Source: Epichloe hybrida
Lineage: Eukaryota > Ascomycota > Sordariomycetes > Hypocreales > Clavicipitaceae
Direction of reading: 5' to 3'
DNA: 64,000 nt
NCBI GenBank assembly: GCA_019022495.1
Contig: JAFEKR010000017.1
Span: 186,001 to 250,000, forward strand
The notes under the pieces are model-generated. The model ran no database searches. It saw only the letters and a list, made by a program, of their open reading frames with translations, and was not told where the DNA came from. This document shows, in pieces, positions 62,579 to 64,000 of this stretch; the stretch's first letter is position 1; every line of letters begins with the position of its first letter. The translations under genes were made by a program, and so were the position numbers.

Positions 62579-62587
62579 TTTTGTGCC
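62579..62587 (-). promoter_or_regulatory. Candidate Ndt80-type (MSE-like) site upstream of dni1
   Basis: TTTTGTGCC on the plus strand is GGCACAAAA on the minus strand, an exact match to the yeast Ndt80 middle sporulation element consensus gNCRCAAAW. It lies about 820 bp upstream of dni1, in the gene's own orientation. A weaker match (CCACAAAAG on the minus strand) lies at about 62,346-62,354. Ron1's own binding preference is not something I can read here, and a 9-bp degenerate motif can occur by chance. Confidence 0.3.
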
Positions 62588-64000
62588 GGGTAATATGTGA
62601 AAGTGAAGGAATCGTCAGCTGTGCGCACTGGCCAATCCCAGCCTTATCGTGGCCGTGTTGGCTTGGTTGGGGGCCTGGCTGAGGGGGGGGCCCGAGGGGG
62701 TGGTGCCTCATTCGACAACCTGCCAAGTCGGAAAAGTCACCTTGTTCATTGACCACCTCCTTGACAGGAACCCATCGATGCACCCACCGCAACGTTACAT
62801 GTACAGCCCCAGCTTTTTCCTCATCCCGGCAAATTTGACGCCAGATCATCGTGGCTTATTATCTGGAACATCTCCATCTGAGCATTTTTTGGCATCCTTA
62901 CATACGCCTGGCCCTTGTCCACAACTCATGCCATCTGCACTTCACCATTGGCTCCGCCCCACAATCCCCCAATCCTCCCCATCCTCTGCATCTGCATCTG
63001 TTCTTTGTTGCGGCGCTCTTGATGTGCGACTTTGGGTCTGCTGAATGGCTAGACGAGGGTGACTTGGTATTGATTGCCGGGGCATCAAAAGCTGCATTGA
63101 TTGATCGGCAACAACACCAGATGAAACAACCGCACCAAACGGGAATACGCAACCGCGGACTGACGAAACTACTACTGACCTGACAATTCGTACAACGTGC
63201 CTAGCCGGCTGCAGTTCCATCTTGGTAACAACCAGCTGTCTTCACTGCTCCGAGTCGTGCCCATGCCTTGGTGGTCTGTCTGATTTCTTACCATTGTCCG
63301 CTGGCGTGTATCAGACCGACCAGACGTGACGGTTTTGCTTGTTATGGGTAGGTACTTTGACCACGACCACGACCACATCCTTTTTCTTTCCCTCTCCACA
63401 CAAACTGATAAGACAAAGCTTGCCCCAAGATTGTATCGATACTCGATTAGGTTCCATTCAGTCATCTGGTCCATCATTAGGTGTTCTTGTTGACAACCTC
63501 TCAGGTTCCCATTTGACGTACTTTTCTTGATCGGCCTGTCCGGTGTAGAATCGTCGCTCTAATAATATTGGACTCTCTCTCTTCCCGCTTGCTTGCATGA
63601 ATTCTCAACGCGGCAGTATCGACCAGGCTCTTTACGGATTCTTCCGCTTCCTCATTCCCCTGCTTGGCACTACATTTCACCCCCTTTGAAAAAAAAAAAA
63701 AAACCATTGGCCCTAAACGAAACCACATACTCGATACTAGCTCGGCTTTGTTCCGTTTTGCTTTCCGCGTCTACACAACCTACCAGCCGTCCATTTGGCC
63801 TTTTCTTCGGGCTAGTCAATCTCACGCCGGATCTGGCGACTCATTTATTTTGGCTCAACCCAAAATAGATGCTACCTTGCAACAACTGTCTACCTTCAAC
63901 TCCTCGGAGAAGCCATTTATCTGGACGTCCATTTCCAGGCCATCCTTTTTATACACCATCGTCTTTGAAATGATGGCCTTCCACAAAGCATTCCTGGCTG

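Larger units (their letters stand above)
61758..63960. promoter_or_regulatory. dni1 promoter region and upstream of the next, off-window gene
   Basis: About 2.2 kb with no convincing coding sequence. It should contain the dni1 promoter. The right half has features of a fungal promoter or long leader pointing right: pyrimidine-rich tracts (63,340-63,420, 63,570-63,680), an A-run at 63,689-63,702, and short open frames without family likeness. An ATG near 63,970 opens MMAFHKAFLA to the window end and might be the next gene, but ten codons are too few to judge. Confidence 0.45.

Noticed and set aside
62281..63220. Several 80-170 codon frames on both strands right of dni1
   Set aside because: Mutually overlapping, compositionally biased and without domain likeness; the region reads as promoter or leader.

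Overview
The window comes from a filamentous ascomycete. The evidence is short spliceosomal introns (54-212 bp) with GTRNGY-type donors and CTAAC/CTGAC branch sites, TTAGGG-type telomere repeats, an Ndt80-like regulator, and AT-rich blocks full of stop codons that look like RIP (repeat-induced point mutation) of transposons. The gene content (nag3-like GH3, dac1, ron1 and dni1 side by side) matches the N-acetylglucosamine (GlcNAc) catabolic cluster described in Trichoderma, so a hypocrealean Sordariomycete is likely. That placement is inference.

Layout. Positions 1-28,030 are a gene-free, RIP-degraded retrotransposon graveyard. It holds a Ty3/gypsy remnant on the + strand (1-4,300), a gypsy remnant on the - strand (about 6,400-9,500), the 3' end of a Ty1/copia element with its LTR (9,809-10,750), and a minus-strand copia (10,751-14,003 and 27,555-28,030). 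That copia is split by copia A (14,004-27,554, + strand), which is itself split by copia B (20,431-27,219, - strand). LTR pairs and 5-bp target-site duplications (TSDs) resolve A and B. Positions 28,171-34,503 return to normal composition and hold a DUF7730-type gene with an apparent frameshift, a small LysM-domain gene, a three-unit interstitial telomere repeat beside a truncated GH18 chitinase, the 3' end of an SGNH-hydrolase-like gene facing the other way, and an intact PGAP4-like glycosyltransferase gene.

Positions 35,200-61,757 hold the GlcNAc cluster. A GH3-GNAT fusion gene (nag3-like, -) diverges from GlcNAc-6-phosphate deacetylase (dac1, +, with an apparent 1-nt frameshift). Then come ron1 (Ndt80-type regulator, +) and glucosamine-6-phosphate deaminase (dni1, -). 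Dac1 would make GlcN-6-P from GlcNAc-6-P, Dni1 would make fructose-6-P plus ammonia, and Ron1 is the expected activator. The transporter and the GlcNAc kinase of the pathway are not in this window.

The cluster has been pushed apart by transposons whose ends and target duplications can be read directly: a Mutator-like element (41,259-44,203), a MITE (44,400-44,702), a copia (44,731-51,106), a second MITE-like block (51,332-51,846) and another Mutator-like element (55,481-60,212) with a Fot1/pogo element inserted in its terminal repeat (55,539-57,479). Removing them leaves a compact four-gene cluster. Positions 61,758-64,000 look like promoter and 5'-leader sequence. I found no tRNA, rRNA or CRISPR.
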